Numbered from the stretch's first letter, positions 45,549-57,931 are shown. The stretch is DNA of 64,000 nucleotides from Alphaproteobacteria bacterium (GCA_018823325.1 JAHJIJ010000015.1:434001-498000); one strand, 5' to 3'. Numbers and translations are program-made. Notes: generated by a model from the sequence alone, not told the origin.

Positions 45549-46952
45549 TCACATATGGATGGGCTTGCCCAGCACGGCCATAGCCGCTTCCTTCACCGAC
45601 TCATTGTGCGTTGGGTGGGCGTGGCAGGTGTAGGCGATGTCCTCGGACGAGGCGCCGAATTCCATGGCCTGCGCAGCCTGCGCGATCATCGTGCCGGCCG
45701 GGCTGGCAATGATCCACACGCCCAGCACGCGGTCGGTTTCGGCGTCCGCAATGACCTTCACGAAGCCATCCTTCTCGCCAATCGCCTTGGCGCGGCTGTT
45801 GGCCATCATCGGGAATTTGCCGATCTTAACCTCGCCCCGCTCCCGCGCCGCTTCCTCGGTGAGGCCGACGCCGGCGATTTCCGGGTTCGTGTATACGACG
45901 CTCGGGATGACGTCATGATTCACAAGGCCGGTCAGACCGGCGATATTCTCCGCGACGGCAATGCCCTCATCCTCGGCCTTGTGCGCCAGCATCGGGCCGG
46001 GGATCACATCCCCAATCGCCCAGACGCCCGGAACCTTCGTAGAGAAGTCGTGATCCGTCTCGATCTGGCCGCGCTGGTTCAGCTCCAGCCCGATCTTGTC
46101 GAGTCCCAGGCCCTGCGTGTTCGGGCGCCGCCCGATGGCGACCAGCACTGCATCCGCCTCGATCGTCTCGGCGTCACCACCAGCGGCGGGCTCTACGCTC
46201 ACGCTGGCCTTCTTGCCCTTCACGCTCACGCCGGTCACCTTGGCGCCGGTGCGGATATCAAAGCCCTGCTTGGCGAACAGCTTGGCAGCTTCCTTGCGTA
46301 CCTCGCCGTCCATGCCGGGCAGGATCTGGTCGAGATACTCGATGACCGTGACCTTGGCGCCAAGGCGGCCCCATACCGAGCCCAACTCCAGCCCAATGAC
46401 ACCGCCGCCGATCACCACCAGATGATCGGGCACCTTCTTGAGCGCGAGCGCGCCGGTGGAATCGACCACAACACCCTTGTCATTATCGACCTCGACGCCC
46501 GGCAGCGGGGTGACGCTCGAGCCGGTGGCGATGACGATGTTCTTCGCCGTCACAGTCTTGCCGGAGACCTCGACGCTGTGCGCATCCTTGAAGCTGGCGA
46601 GGCCCTTGAGCCAGTCCACCTTGTTCTTCTTGAACAGGAACTCGATGCCGCCGGTCAGGCCCTTCACTGCCGCATCCTTATCCGCCAGCATGGCAGGCAG
46701 GTCGAGCGAGACGGAGCCCAATTTGATGCCATGCTTGGCCAGCGCGCCATCCTTGGCTTCATGGAAGAGGTGCGAGGCGTGGAGCAGCGTCTTGGACGGG
46801 ATGCAGCCGACATTGAGGCATGTGCCGCCCAGCGTCTCCCGGCTTTCCGCACAAGCGGTCTTGAGGCCAAGCTGCGCCGCGCGGATCGCCGCGACATAAC
46901 CACCCGGCCCGGCGCCGATCACGAGAACGTCATAGTCGAACTGGTCTGCCAT
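45549..46952 (-). CDS. lpdA: Dihydrolipoyl dehydrogenase (E3), 2-oxoglutarate dehydrogenase-associated
   Basis: 467 residues. FAD site [19 protein letters not shown], redox disulfide GGTCLNVGCIPSKTL, NAD site LVVIGGGVIGLELGSVWGRL and terminal HAHPTHNESVKEAAM. The CLNVGC spacing residue differs from the CLNWGC of the PDH-linked paralogue at 19151. It is the last gene of mdh-sucD-sucA-sucB-lpd and serves the 2-oxoglutarate dehydrogenase complex, probably also shared with others. Confidence 0.95.
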   Translation of the reverse strand: MADQFDYDVLVIGAGPGGYVAAIRAAQLGLKTACAESRETLGGTCLNVGCIPSKTLLHASHLFHEAKDGALAKHGIKLGSVSLDLPAMLADKDAAVKGLTGGIEFLFKKNKVDWLKGLASFKDAHSVEVSGKTVTAKNIVIATGSSVTPLPGVEVDNDKGVVVDSTGALALKKVPDHLVVIGGGVIGLELGSVWGRLGAKVTVIEYLDQILPGMDGEVRKEAAKLFAKQGFDIRTGAKVTGVSVKGKKASVSVEPAAGGDAETIEADAVLVAIGRRPNTQGLGLDKIGLELNQRGQIETDHDFSTKVPGVWAIGDVIPGPMLAHKAEDEGIAVAENIAGLTGLVNHDVIPSVVYTNPEIAGVGLTEEAARERGEVKIGKFPMMANSRAKAIGEKDGFVKVIADAETDRVLGVWIIASPAGTMIAQAAQAMEFGASSEDIAYTCHAHPTHNESVKEAAMAVLGKPIHM

Positions 46953-46967
46953 TACTTACATCTCCTT

Positions 46968-46997
46968 CCAGTGCTCCTACTCTCGCTGGAGCACTGG
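46968..46997 (-). promoter_or_regulatory. Intra-operon hairpin between sucB and lpd
   Basis: CCAGTGCTCC (46968-46977) and GGAGCACTGG (46988-46997) pair perfectly over 10 bp with a 10-base loop. The lpd ribosome-binding site (AAGGAG) follows directly. It is not followed by a T-run, so it may act in mRNA stability or translation. Confidence 0.5.
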
Positions 46998-47005
46998 AGT
47001 TCACC

Positions 47006-48280
<1,275 letters not shown>

Positions 48281-48313
48281 GTCTTTCCTCCTGCCCGGCG
48301 CGGCCTGCGCGGA

Positions 48314-51133
48314 CTATGCTTTCTTCTGGCGCTTGATCTCGGAACGTACATTGTGCCCGAGCGCATCGGCGATCAGCGCACCCTGCTCGGCCTGGTGGCG
48401 GCGGGCAAGACCGGTGGCGGGCGATGCCGATGCCTTGCGGCCCGCATAGCGCGCGCGCATCGGCGCCTTGCCGGCCTGGCTGAGCGCTTCCTCGATAAAG
48501 GGTTCGACGAAGAACCACGCGCCATTGTTGCGCGGCTCCTCCTGACACCACACAATGTCCTCCAGCGCAGTCATGCGCTTGAGGCGAATGGCCAGAGCCT
48601 CCGTCGGGAACGGGTAGAGCTGCTCGATTCGGACGATCTGAACGTCCTCGTCGCCGGCAGCATCGCGCGCTTCCATAAGGTCATAAGCGACCTTGCCGGA
48701 GCAGAGCACCAAGCGCCGCGTCTTCTCGTCCGCAGCCGGCGAGATATCCGAGAGGATGCGCATGAAGTGGCGATCGCCCTGGAAGTCTTCGGCCTTGCTC
48801 ACCGCCAGCTTGTGCCGCAGCAGCGACTTGGGCGTGAAGATGATCAGCGGCTTGCGGAACGGGCGCAGCATCTGGCGGCGCAGGATGTGGAAATAGTTCG
48901 CCGGCGTGGTGCAGTTGGCGATCTGGATATTGCCTTCCGCGCAGAGCTGCAGGAAGCGCTCGAGACGCGCGGAGCTATGCTCCGGTCCCTGCCCTTCATA
49001 CCCATGCGGCAGCAGCAGCACGAGGCCGTTGGCGCGCAGCCATTTGGCCTCGGACGCGGCAATATACTGGTCGATGATGATCTGCGCGCCATTGGCGAAG
49101 TCGCCGAACTGCGCTTCCCAGAGCACCAGGCTCTTGGGGTCAGCCATAGCATAGCCATATTCGAAGCCCAGCACGCCATACTCGCTGAGCGGACTGTCAT
49201 AGACCTCGAAGTGGCCGTGCGGCACGGTCGAGAGCGGAATGTACTTCTTCTCTGTATCCTGATCGACCCAGACGGCGTGGCGCTGGCTGAACGTGCCGCG
49301 CCCCGAATCCTGGCCCGAGAGGCGCACGCCATAGCCTTCCGAAAGCAGCGCGCCGAAGGCCAGCGCCTCGCCCGTTGCCCAGTCGAAATTTTCGCCGGTC
49401 TTGAACATCTCGGCCTTGGCATCGAGGACGCGGCGCAGCGTGCGGTGGACATTCACATCCTCCGGCACCGTGGTCAGCGTCCGCCCCAAGCTTTCGAACA
49501 GCTTGGGGGAGACAGCCGTCTCGACATTCTTGCGCGCGGTCTCGATGTCGGCCGGCTGGTGGAGGCCCGACCAGCGACCAGCGAACCAGTCCGCCTGATT
49601 GGCCTTGTAGGTCTTGGCCGATTCGAACTCTTCCTCGAGATGATCGACGAATCCCTCGACCTGCGTCGCGACGAACGCATCGTCGACGATGCCCTCCTCG
49701 CGCAGACGGGCGGCGTAGACCTCGCTCACCGGCGGATGCTGCTTGATGCGGGCATACATGAGCGGCTGGGTGAAGCTCGGCTCGTCGCCCTCATTGTGGC
49801 CGAAGCGGCGATAGCACCACATGTCGATCACGATGTCGCGGTGGAAGGTCTGGCGATATTCGATCGCGAGCTTGCAGGCGAAGGTCACCGCCTCGGGATC
49901 ATCGCCATTCACATGGATGATCGGCGCCTGCACGCCCTTGGCAACGTCGCTCGGATAAGGCGAGCCGCGCGAGAATTGCGGGCTGGTCGTGAAGCCGATC
50001 TGGTTGTTGACGATGAAATGGATGCAGCCGCCGGTGTTGTAGCCGCGCACGCCGGAAAAGCCAAAGCACTCCCAGACAATGCCCTGGCCGGCAAAGGCCG
50101 CGTCGCCATGGATGAGCACGGGCAGCACCTGCTTGTGCTTGCCGGGGCCGATATCGTCCCGGAACAGCTGCTGCGCACGCACCTTGCCAAGCACGATGGG
50201 GTCCACCGTCTCGAGGTGCGAAGGGTTGGGCACCAGCGACATATGCACGTTGATGCCGTCGAACTCGCGATCCGTGGACGTGCCGAGGTGGTACTTCACG
50301 TCACCCGATCCGCCGACATCCTCCGGATTGGCCGTGCCGCCCGAGAACTCGTGGAAGATGACGCGGAAGCCCTTGGCCATCACATTGGCGAGCACGTTCA
50401 GGCGGCCGCGATGCGCCATGCCGTAGACGATCTCGCGCACGCCAAGCTGGCCGCCATATTTGATGACGGCTTCCAGCGCCGGGATCATGGATTCGCCGCC
50501 ATCGAGGCCAAAGCGCTTGGTGCCGACATATTTGCGGCCCAGAAACTTCTCATACTGCTCGGACTGGATGACCTTGGAAAGGATCGCCTTCTTGCCTTCG
50601 GGCGTGAAGATGATCTCCTTGTCCTTGCCTTCCATGCGGTCCTGCAGGAAGCGGCGCTCCTCCACATCGGCGATGTGCATATATTCCAGGCCGACATTGC
50701 CACAGTAATTGGCGCGCAGAATGTTCACCAACTCACGGATCGTCGTCCATTCCAGCCCCAGCGCGCCGCCGACATAGACCTTGCGATCCAGCTCGCTGCC
50801 CGAGAAGCCATGATATTCAGGTGTCAGATCGGCCGGAAGATCGCGCTGGCTGAGACCCAGCGGATCGAGATTGGCAGCAAGATGCCCGCGCACCCGATAG
50901 GTGCGGATCAGCATCATGGCACGGATGGAATCGGCGGCAGCCTTCGCGATGTCGGCTTCAGACGCAGGGGCGCCGCCCTTGGCAGCAGCGGCCTTGATGG
51001 CCACTTGCATTTGCGTGGGATCGAGCGCTGCGGTCAGATCGTCCGTGCTGTCCAGCGGCCAGCCCTTGCGCGCCCAGCTTGGGCCCTGCTCGGCTTCCTG
51101 CGCGCCGCTGAATTCCTGATTCTCGTAGCCCAT
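48314..51133 (-). CDS. sucA: 2-oxoglutarate dehydrogenase E1 component
   Basis: 939 residues, thiamine-diphosphate enzyme that decarboxylates 2-oxoglutarate. GMAHRGRLNVLANVMAKGFR, HGDAAFAGQGIVWECFGFSG (ThDP/Mg site) and the C-terminal QEEPRNNGAWFFVEPF are typical. The ATG at 51133 has AAGGA 8 bases upstream; an in-frame start 39 bases before it is not conserved. A hairpin, CCCGGAT/ATCCGGG at 51187-51214, lies in the 101-base gap to sucD. Confidence 0.97.
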   Translation of the reverse strand: MGYENQEFSGAQEAEQGPSWARKGWPLDSTDDLTAALDPTQMQVAIKAAAAKGGAPASEADIAKAAADSIRAMMLIRTYRVRGHLAANLDPLGLSQRDLPADLTPEYHGFSGSELDRKVYVGGALGLEWTTIRELVNILRANYCGNVGLEYMHIADVEERRFLQDRMEGKDKEIIFTPEGKKAILSKVIQSEQYEKFLGRKYVGTKRFGLDGGESMIPALEAVIKYGGQLGVREIVYGMAHRGRLNVLANVMAKGFRVIFHEFSGGTANPEDVGGSGDVKYHLGTSTDREFDGINVHMSLVPNPSHLETVDPIVLGKVRAQQLFRDDIGPGKHKQVLPVLIHGDAAFAGQGIVWECFGFSGVRGYNTGGCIHFIVNNQIGFTTSPQFSRGSPYPSDVAKGVQAPIIHVNGDDPEAVTFACKLAIEYRQTFHRDIVIDMWCYRRFGHNEGDEPSFTQPLMYARIKQHPPVSEVYAARLREEGIVDDAFVATQVEGFVDHLEEEFESAKTYKANQADWFAGRWSGLHQPADIETARKNVETAVSPKLFESLGRTLTTVPEDVNVHRTLRRVLDAKAEMFKTGENFDWATGEALAFGALLSEGYGVRLSGQDSGRGTFSQRHAVWVDQDTEKKYIPLSTVPHGHFEVYDSPLSEYGVLGFEYGYAMADPKSLVLWEAQFGDFANGAQIIIDQYIAASEAKWLRANGLVLLLPHGYEGQGPEHSSARLERFLQLCAEGNIQIANCTTPANYFHILRRQMLRPFRKPLIIFTPKSLLRHKLAVSKAEDFQGDRHFMRILSDISPAADEKTRRLVLCSGKVAYDLMEARDAAGDEDVQIVRIEQLYPFPTEALAIRLKRMTALEDIVWCQEEPRNNGAWFFVEPFIEEALSQAGKAPMRARYAGRKASASPATGLARRHQAEQGALIADALGHNVRSEIKRQKKA

Positions 51134-51234
51134 CGGTTCGATCCTTGCCTCTCTCCGCCTGGCGGAAGGCATTCTGCGCCGTCGCCCGGATCGGCCCTAA
51201 TAGCCCATCCGGGTGAAGCGGCTGTTAACCAGCC

Positions 51235-52119
51235 TTACCCGTTCAGCACTTCCAGCAGCGTCGTGCCCAGTTCCGAGGGGCTCGCCGCAACCTTGATGCC
51301 CGCAGCCTCCATGGCCGCGATCTTGCTTTCCGCATCACCCTTGCCGCCCGAGACGATGGCGCCAGCATGACCCATGCGACGACCCGGAGGCGCCGTACGG
51401 CCCGCAATGAAGCCGGCCATCGGCTTCTTGCGGCCGCGCTTGGCCTCGTCGATCAGGAACTGCGCCGCCTGCTCCTCGGCATCGCCACCGATCTCGCCGA
51501 TCATGATGATGCTCTTGGTCTCATCATCAGCAAGGAACAGCTCGAGCACGTCGATGAAGTTGGTGCCGTTGACCGGATCGCCGCCGATGCCCACAGCCGT
51601 CGTCTGGCCAAGGCCTGCATTCGATGTCTGGAACACGGCCTCATAGGTAAGCGTTCCCGAACGCGAGACAACGCCCACGCTGCCCTTGCGGAAAATCGAG
51701 CCGGGCATGATCCCGATCTTGCACTCGTCGGGAGTCAGCACGCCGGGGCAGTTGGGGCCAATGAGGCGCGACTTGCTGCCGGACAGCGCGCGCTTCACCC
51801 GCACCATGTCGAGCACCGGGATGCCTTCGGTGATCGTCACGATCAGCGGCACCTCCGCGTCGATGGCTTCGAGAATAGAGTCCGCAGCGAATGGCGGCGG
51901 AACATAAATGACGCTCGCGGTGGCGCCGGTCTTCGCGACGGCTTCCTCGACGGTGTCGAACACCGGCAGGCCGATGTGACTGGTGCCGCCCTTGCCCGGC
52001 GTCACGCCGCCAACCATCTGCGTGCCATAGGCCAGCGCCTGCTCGGTGTGGAACGTGCCGGTTGCGCCGGTCATGCCCTGCGTGATGACCTTGGTGTTCT
52101 TGTCGACGAGAATGCTCAT
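51235..52119 (-). CDS. sucD: Succinyl-CoA synthetase alpha subunit
   Basis: 294 residues. [20 protein letters not shown] at the CoA-binding start, [20 protein letters not shown] and the active-site histidine in [20 protein letters not shown]. It needs the beta subunit SucC to convert succinyl-CoA to succinate with ATP/GTP formation. sucC is not adjacent on either side; the gene follows mdh after 90 bases. Confidence 0.97.
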   Translation of the reverse strand: MSILVDKNTKVITQGMTGATGTFHTEQALAYGTQMVGGVTPGKGGTSHIGLPVFDTVEEAVAKTGATASVIYVPPPFAADSILEAIDAEVPLIVTITEGIPVLDMVRVKRALSGSKSRLIGPNCPGVLTPDECKIGIMPGSIFRKGSVGVVSRSGTLTYEAVFQTSNAGLGQTTAVGIGGDPVNGTNFIDVLELFLADDETKSIIMIGEIGGDAEEQAAQFLIDEAKRGRKKPMAGFIAGRTAPPGRRMGHAGAIVSGGKGDAESKIAAMEAAGIKVAASPSELGTTLLEVLNG

Positions 52120-52209
52120 GCCGTCCTATTCCCCTTTGTGCTTGCGCGCAGGCGGGAGCCCTCACTGCATCCCCGCGCTCGCGGCGATACATTCAGAGCC
52201 CGGATTGCC

Positions 52210-53237
<1,028 letters not shown>

Positions 53238-53319
53238 TGACGATCGGCCGCGTTTTCGAGTTTTCTTTGCAATTGGTTCGCAATATCATTAATAGCGCTT
53301 TGGCGGCGCGCGTCGAGCC

Positions 53320-53347
53320 TTTGCCAAGCCAATATTGGTCTGGCAAA
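53320..53347. promoter_or_regulatory. 28-bp near-perfect palindrome in the mdh upstream region
   Basis: TTTGCCAAGCCAAT is followed directly by ATTGGTCTGGCAAA; only a two-base AG/TC step breaks symmetry. It lies about 150-175 bases upstream of the mdh start, upstream of the -35. There is no T-run, so it looks more like a dimeric-regulator operator than a terminator. Confidence 0.45.
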
Positions 53348-53467
53348 TCTGTGCGACAACCTCCAGCGACAACGCTACTGGCCCTCGTGCGTTCCGCGTC
53401 GCAAGGCCAGTCAACGCCCCTTATGCCCGCTTTGTCGGGCACGCCGCCGTGGCGTGCGCTGCCCTGC

Positions 53468-54601
53468 TCAGCCCTTCTTCTTCCAAGTGAAGAAGGCGGA
53501 CATCACGTAGTTCCACACGACGCTCACCAGAATGCCTGCCAATGCCGACAACGCCCAATAGGCATTGTTGACGAACAGCCAGTCGGCCACGCCAATATTG
53601 GCTGCCGCACCAAAGGCGCAGACGAGATTGAATGTGATCCAGCCACGCACCAATCCCCAACCCTGCAAACGCTGATCGCGGTATGTGAACATGTTGTTGA
53701 GCAGGAAATTGCTGGTGATGGCAACGAGGGTCGCAACGGTCTGCGAAATCGCAAAGCTGACGCCCAGCGCCACGAACAGCAGCGTGAGAACCGCGAAGTG
53801 GACCACGACGCCGGTGCCGCCGACCATCGCGAAGCTCAGGAACCGCACGGGCACGACATGCCCCACCGCCTTGTCCATGAGCAGCTGGACATATTCCCAC
53901 AGCACCAGACTATCGAGCTTGCTTTCGCCGAACTGACGGGTGCGGAATGTGTAGGGCACTTCCGCCACGCGCAGCGGCGTGGGCGCGCTGGCGGCGATAT
54001 CCAGCAGGATCTTGAAGCCGACCGTAGAAAGCCTCGGCAGCGAGCGCATGAAGGCATCCCGCCGCATCATCATGAAGCCGCTCATCGGATCGGAGATCGG
54101 CGTCTTGGTGAGCCGAAGCGCCAGCTTGGTAGCGAACTGGCTCATCCGTTGGCGGCTCTCGCTCCAGTCGCCCATGCCGCCGCCTTCGACATAGCGGCTG
54201 CCGACCACGAGATCGACATCATCCGCCCTGATCCGGTCGAACATGGTCTTGAGCACGGATTCGTCGTGCTGGAGATCGGCGTCCATGATCGCGACATAGG
54301 GCGCGGAGGTCGCCAATATGCCTTCCACACAGGCGCTTGATAAACCACGCCGTCCGAAGCGGTGGAGGACCCGTACCCGGGGATCGCGTTGGGCCAGCGC
54401 CCGCACCTTGCCGGAGGTGTCGTCCGGCGAATTGTCGTCCACGAACACCAGCTCCCAGGCGACGCCGGGCAGGGCCTTGTCAACCAGCCCAACGAGAAGC
54501 TCGACATTCTGCGCCTCGTTGAACGTCGGCACGACGATTGCAAGCTCGGCAGGAAGCATCTGCGCCGCCACCGGAGCGGCTATCATGGTCTGGCTGGTCA
54601 C
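53468..54601 (-). CDS. Dolichyl-phosphate-mannose synthase-like GT2 glycosyltransferase fused to a GtrA domain
   Basis: 377 residues. The GT2 half (residues 18-245): AIVVPTFNEAQNVELLVGLV, metal site MDADLQHDES, substrate segment SDPMSGFMMMRRDAF. The GtrA half: four membrane helices (RFLSFAMVGGTGVVVHFAVL ... NYVMSAFFTWKKKG). It transfers a sugar from a nucleotide to a polyprenyl phosphate and may flip the product. Its start overlaps the end of the next gene (ATGA), so the two act together in surface glycosylation. Confidence 0.9.
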   Translation of the reverse strand: MTSQTMIAAPVAAQMLPAELAIVVPTFNEAQNVELLVGLVDKALPGVAWELVFVDDNSPDDTSGKVRALAQRDPRVRVLHRFGRRGLSSACVEGILATSAPYVAIMDADLQHDESVLKTMFDRIRADDVDLVVGSRYVEGGGMGDWSESRQRMSQFATKLALRLTKTPISDPMSGFMMMRRDAFMRSLPRLSTVGFKILLDIAASAPTPLRVAEVPYTFRTRQFGESKLDSLVLWEYVQLLMDKAVGHVVPVRFLSFAMVGGTGVVVHFAVLTLLFVALGVSFAISQTVATLVAITSNFLLNNMFTYRDQRLQGWGLVRGWITFNLVCAFGAAANIGVADWLFVNNAYWALSALAGILVSVVWNYVMSAFFTWKKKG

Positions 54602-56265
54602 TCGGAACGGTCCTCGATTGCTGACGCGGCAGGTTGATGTGTCGGCAGCGAGGCCGGCTGGGAGCGATGATACAGCGCACCGGTGAAAGCGAAATTACCG
54701 GGCCGGTAAATGGTTTCAGCGCGCTGCCATCCGGCGGCGCTCAGCGCCGGGGCGAGGTCTCCGGTGGGCGAGATCGTTTCGCCCCGGGCCAGCGCGCGAA
54801 GATCCTGATGACTCTTGAGTTCGACATTGCTGATGAGCAGTTTCGCGCGATCACCGAGCGCGGAAAGCGGCTGGGGGACGCCGCCTGCATCGCCCCCGCG
54901 CGTGATCCGGATCGCGGATTGCCCGTCCGGCGTGAGCAGCCACTGCGGAAGATCATCCCGATGCGTCCGGTAAAGCGGGAAATAGCCCCACGCCCAGGCA
55001 TCGCCGACATGAACGACGGCTAGCGGCTTGTCGGCCTCCGCCACCATGGCCTCGAGCGTGCGTGACGGTCCATGGATGAACCAGTCGGCCCGGACCAGGA
55101 ACATCACGAGCGCGGCAGCGCTGCCGATGATCAGCAAGGCTGCGCCGACAAGGCGAGCCCATGCCGCGATCCGCCCTCGCCCGGCAATCGCGCCATCGGC
55201 AGCAAGCGCCAGCAACACGATCACGGGCACAAGCATCCAGATATTGTATCGCTGAGCCAGCGCATCGAACTGTGAAACCACCAACGCCGCTGCAATCGTG
55301 ACGATCATGCCCGCGGCCAGCCCGATAATCAGCCCAATGGCGGGATCGTGCCGAATGGCCAAACCACGCGTCGCCGCCTTCCCCGCAAGTCCGATGATCG
55401 CAACCAGAATGAGCAGTCCGGCGCCCGCGAAGCAGAGCGCCGCCACCGGCAGATCGACCAGAGTGGCGCCACTCACCAGCGTCTGCGCGAAAAACGCGGC
55501 AATGTCGCCCAGACCGACACCTTCGGCGGGCGCAGCTGATCCCGGCGCCGAGGTGCCGAGGTTGGCCGCCCCGGCAATGAACGGGGCCAGCCCCGCCCAC
55601 ATGAGGAGAAGCAGCCCATAGGCCAGCACGACACGGACTGCGCCACGCACATCCCGCGCGTCGATAAATATTGCCAGCGTGTAGGCCGATGTCGCAACCA
55701 GCCCGAAGAAGTGCGTGTAGCCGCTCAACGCGCCGAGCAGCACGAACAGCGCGAGGCGCGGCACGCTGCTCGCGACGCCTCCGCGAATCACCATCGCGAC
55801 CTGCGCACAGCTGATCGCAAGAAGGATCGGATAGGCACGGATTTCCACCGCCGTTGCAATCAGCCGCGGCGAAAGCACCAGCAGCAACCCGGCAATCAGC
55901 GCCGCCCGCAAGCCATAGCGAAGCGCAACCGCGCGCATCAGGATCAGGATACCGCCAGCCGTGATCGCGGCATGATAGAAGCGGAAGGCAAGCTCGTTCA
56001 TGCCCCAGATCTGGAGGCCGAGCATATCCACAAGGTAGCTGACCGGCGGCATCCGGTCATCCGGCACGCCAAATCCGGGATCATATCCGCCGGAGAGCCA
56101 GGAGAGCAAAGCGCCCGGCGCCAGCGTGATGCCAGAGAGCTGCGTCGTCTCGTCGATCCATACATTCTGTATGCGCGCGAACAGGAACGCAGCGATGGCG
56201 AAAATCACGAGCACGGGCATGGCTGCCAGCCAAAGCCGTCCCCCGCCCGTCGAACCCTGCGTCAT
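54598..56265 (-). CDS. GT-C/ArnT-PMT-type membrane glycosyltransferase (probable)
   Basis: 555 residues with about ten to twelve membrane helices. The IQNVWIDETTQLSG segment in the first outer loop carries the catalytic-type D-E pair of polyprenyl-phosphate-sugar glycosyltransferases; a soluble C-terminal domain follows. It would use the lipid-linked sugar made by the GT2-GtrA neighbour. Homology beyond this is diffuse, so the family label is tentative. Confidence 0.7.
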   Translation of the reverse strand: MTQGSTGGGRLWLAAMPVLVIFAIAAFLFARIQNVWIDETTQLSGITLAPGALLSWLSGGYDPGFGVPDDRMPPVSYLVDMLGLQIWGMNELAFRFYHAAITAGGILILMRAVALRYGLRAALIAGLLLVLSPRLIATAVEIRAYPILLAISCAQVAMVIRGGVASSVPRLALFVLLGALSGYTHFFGLVATSAYTLAIFIDARDVRGAVRVVLAYGLLLLMWAGLAPFIAGAANLGTSAPGSAAPAEGVGLGDIAAFFAQTLVSGATLVDLPVAALCFAGAGLLILVAIIGLAGKAATRGLAIRHDPAIGLIIGLAAGMIVTIAAALVVSQFDALAQRYNIWMLVPVIVLLALAADGAIAGRGRIAAWARLVGAALLIIGSAAALVMFLVRADWFIHGPSRTLEAMVAEADKPLAVVHVGDAWAWGYFPLYRTHRDDLPQWLLTPDGQSAIRITRGGDAGGVPQPLSALGDRAKLLISNVELKSHQDLRALARGETISPTGDLAPALSAAGWQRAETIYRPGNFAFTGALYHRSQPASLPTHQPAASAIEDRSE

Positions 56266-56351
56266 CGAACCCCCACGTCGTGCTGACCGTTCGGCCCGCT
56301 CTTCATATCAATCATCCGGCCTGCCGCTAGCATTGCCAGCCTAATATTACG

Positions 56352-57470
56352 TCAAGGCGCGTGCGCGCCGTGTCCGAGCGCCAGATATTCCTGCGACTGC
56401 ATTTCCATGAGGCGCGACACTGTCCGATCGAACTCGAACCTGCCGTCGCCTTCCGGATAAAGATCCTGCGCCAGCGCATCGGCGCCGGCAATCAGCTTCA
56501 CCTTGTGCTCGTAGAGCGCGTCGATCAGCGTGACGAAACGCGCTGCTTCGTTGCGGTTCTCCGGCCCCAGCACGGGAATGCCGACGATGATGACGGTGTG
56601 AAAACGCCGGGCAATGGCGAGATAGTCCGCGGCGCCGCGCGCTTCGCCGCACAGCCGCTTGAAGGAGAAGACTGCCACGCCCTTGAGGCTCTTGGGCACA
56701 TGCAGGCTGCGCCCGCCGCCAACGCTCAGCTCCTCGCTCGGCACATTGGCGCTGTCCTCGGGCGGATAGTCGGTCAGGCGGAAGAATATCTCGCGCAGCG
56801 TGGCGGTCGTCTCGTCGCCGTTTGGAACATGCCAGGTCTTCCGGCCGCCGAGCCGATCCAGCCGATAGTCGGTCGGCCCATTGAGTGGCACGACGTCGAG
56901 CCGCTCCTTGAGCAGATCGATGAAAGGCAGGAACAACTCCCGGTTCAGCCCATCCTTGTAAAGATCGTCCGGCGCGCGATTGGAGGTGGCGACCAGCGTC
57001 ACTCCGGCATCGAACAGCGCCGTGAACAGGCGGGACATGATGGCGGCATCCGCCATGTTGTTAACCACCATCTCGTCGAACAGCAGCACCCGCACCTCGG
57101 ACGCCAATTGCGCCGCAACGGGCGGGATGGGATCGCCGCTCTCGTCTTCACGGGCCGCACGCAGCCGCGCATGCACATCAAGCATGAATTCGTGGAAATG
57201 GATGCGGCGCTTGGCGGGGCCATCCAGGCAGTCGCGCATCAGGTCCATCAGCATGGACTTGCCGCGGCCTACCCCGCCCCACAGATAAACGCCGCGAATG
57301 GGATCGGGCGCCTTGCGGAGCATGCGCCAGAGCACCGAGCCCTTCTTCGGGGCAGCCTCCAGCTCATGCTGCAGCCGGTCGAGCCGAATCGCGGCGGCGC
57401 GCTGATCCGGGTCGGGTCTCAGCTCTCCAGCGGCGATAAGGTCGTCATAACAGGAGAGCAGTCCACTCAT
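56352..57470 (-). CDS. zapE: AFG1-like ATPase, cell division protein ZapE
   Basis: 372 residues. P-loop GGVGRGKSMLMDLM, Walker B LLFDEMVVNN, and sensor VTLVATSNRAPDDLY. ZapE binds the Z-ring and modulates constriction under stress; mitochondrial homologues handle membrane proteins. In relatives it is a close neighbour of mdh; here the two glycosylation genes separate them. ATG overlaps the GFA gene stop (ATGA). Confidence 0.92.
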   Translation of the reverse strand: MSGLLSCYDDLIAAGELRPDPDQRAAAIRLDRLQHELEAAPKKGSVLWRMLRKAPDPIRGVYLWGGVGRGKSMLMDLMRDCLDGPAKRRIHFHEFMLDVHARLRAAREDESGDPIPPVAAQLASEVRVLLFDEMVVNNMADAAIMSRLFTALFDAGVTLVATSNRAPDDLYKDGLNRELFLPFIDLLKERLDVVPLNGPTDYRLDRLGGRKTWHVPNGDETTATLREIFFRLTDYPPEDSANVPSEELSVGGGRSLHVPKSLKGVAVFSFKRLCGEARGAADYLAIARRFHTVIIVGIPVLGPENRNEAARFVTLIDALYEHKVKLIAGADALAQDLYPEGDGRFEFDRTVSRLMEMQSQEYLALGHGAHAP

Positions 57471-57931
57471 GCGTCGCGCGGGGAGGCCTCCGCCGGGTGG
57501 CTGTGCTGCACACGCGGCTGCATGATCTCATACTTCGGCAGGGCCGGGTCGAAGAAATCCCAGGCCACCGCGTCCTTCATGTAGATGACGCTCTGTGGCG
57601 AGACGCGGTTCGGCTCGTCCAGTGACCCCGCCTGCACCATGATAAATTCGCCCGGGAGGGTGCCCGATGTGTAGAGCCGTCCGCCGCAATTGCCGCAGAA
57701 ATGCCGCGTCACGTCCCCGCCCGTGTCGCCATAGGTCGTGTAGGTCTTCGGCGCACCCTCAATCGCGAGCTGGCTGTTGTGAATGCCGATGATCGTCGTG
57801 TGGCCGGTGCCGGTCGCCTTCTGGCAATCCTTGCAGCAGCATTGCGAGACCCACAGGGTCGGCCCGGTCAGCTTGTAGCGAATCTCTCCGCACAGGCAGC
57901 CGCCATCCAGAACCTCGCCTTCCTTCACCAT
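57467..57931 (-). CDS. GFA (CENP-V) family zinc protein, second copy in window
   Basis: 154 residues. GGCLCGEIRYKLTG, SQCCCKDCQKATGTG and HFCGNCGGRLYTSG give the zinc cysteines; the core is longer than in the first GFA protein of the window. It is placed between sdhB (41 bases) and zapE (overlap), so in a likely shared transcript. The start at 57931 is chosen because the longer frame upstream runs through sdhB in another phase. Confidence 0.88.
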   Translation of the reverse strand: MVKEGEVLDGGCLCGEIRYKLTGPTLWVSQCCCKDCQKATGTGHTTIIGIHNSQLAIEGAPKTYTTYGDTGGDVTRHFCGNCGGRLYTSGTLPGEFIMVQAGSLDEPNRVSPQSVIYMKDAVAWDFFDPALPKYEIMQPRVQHSHPAEASPRDA

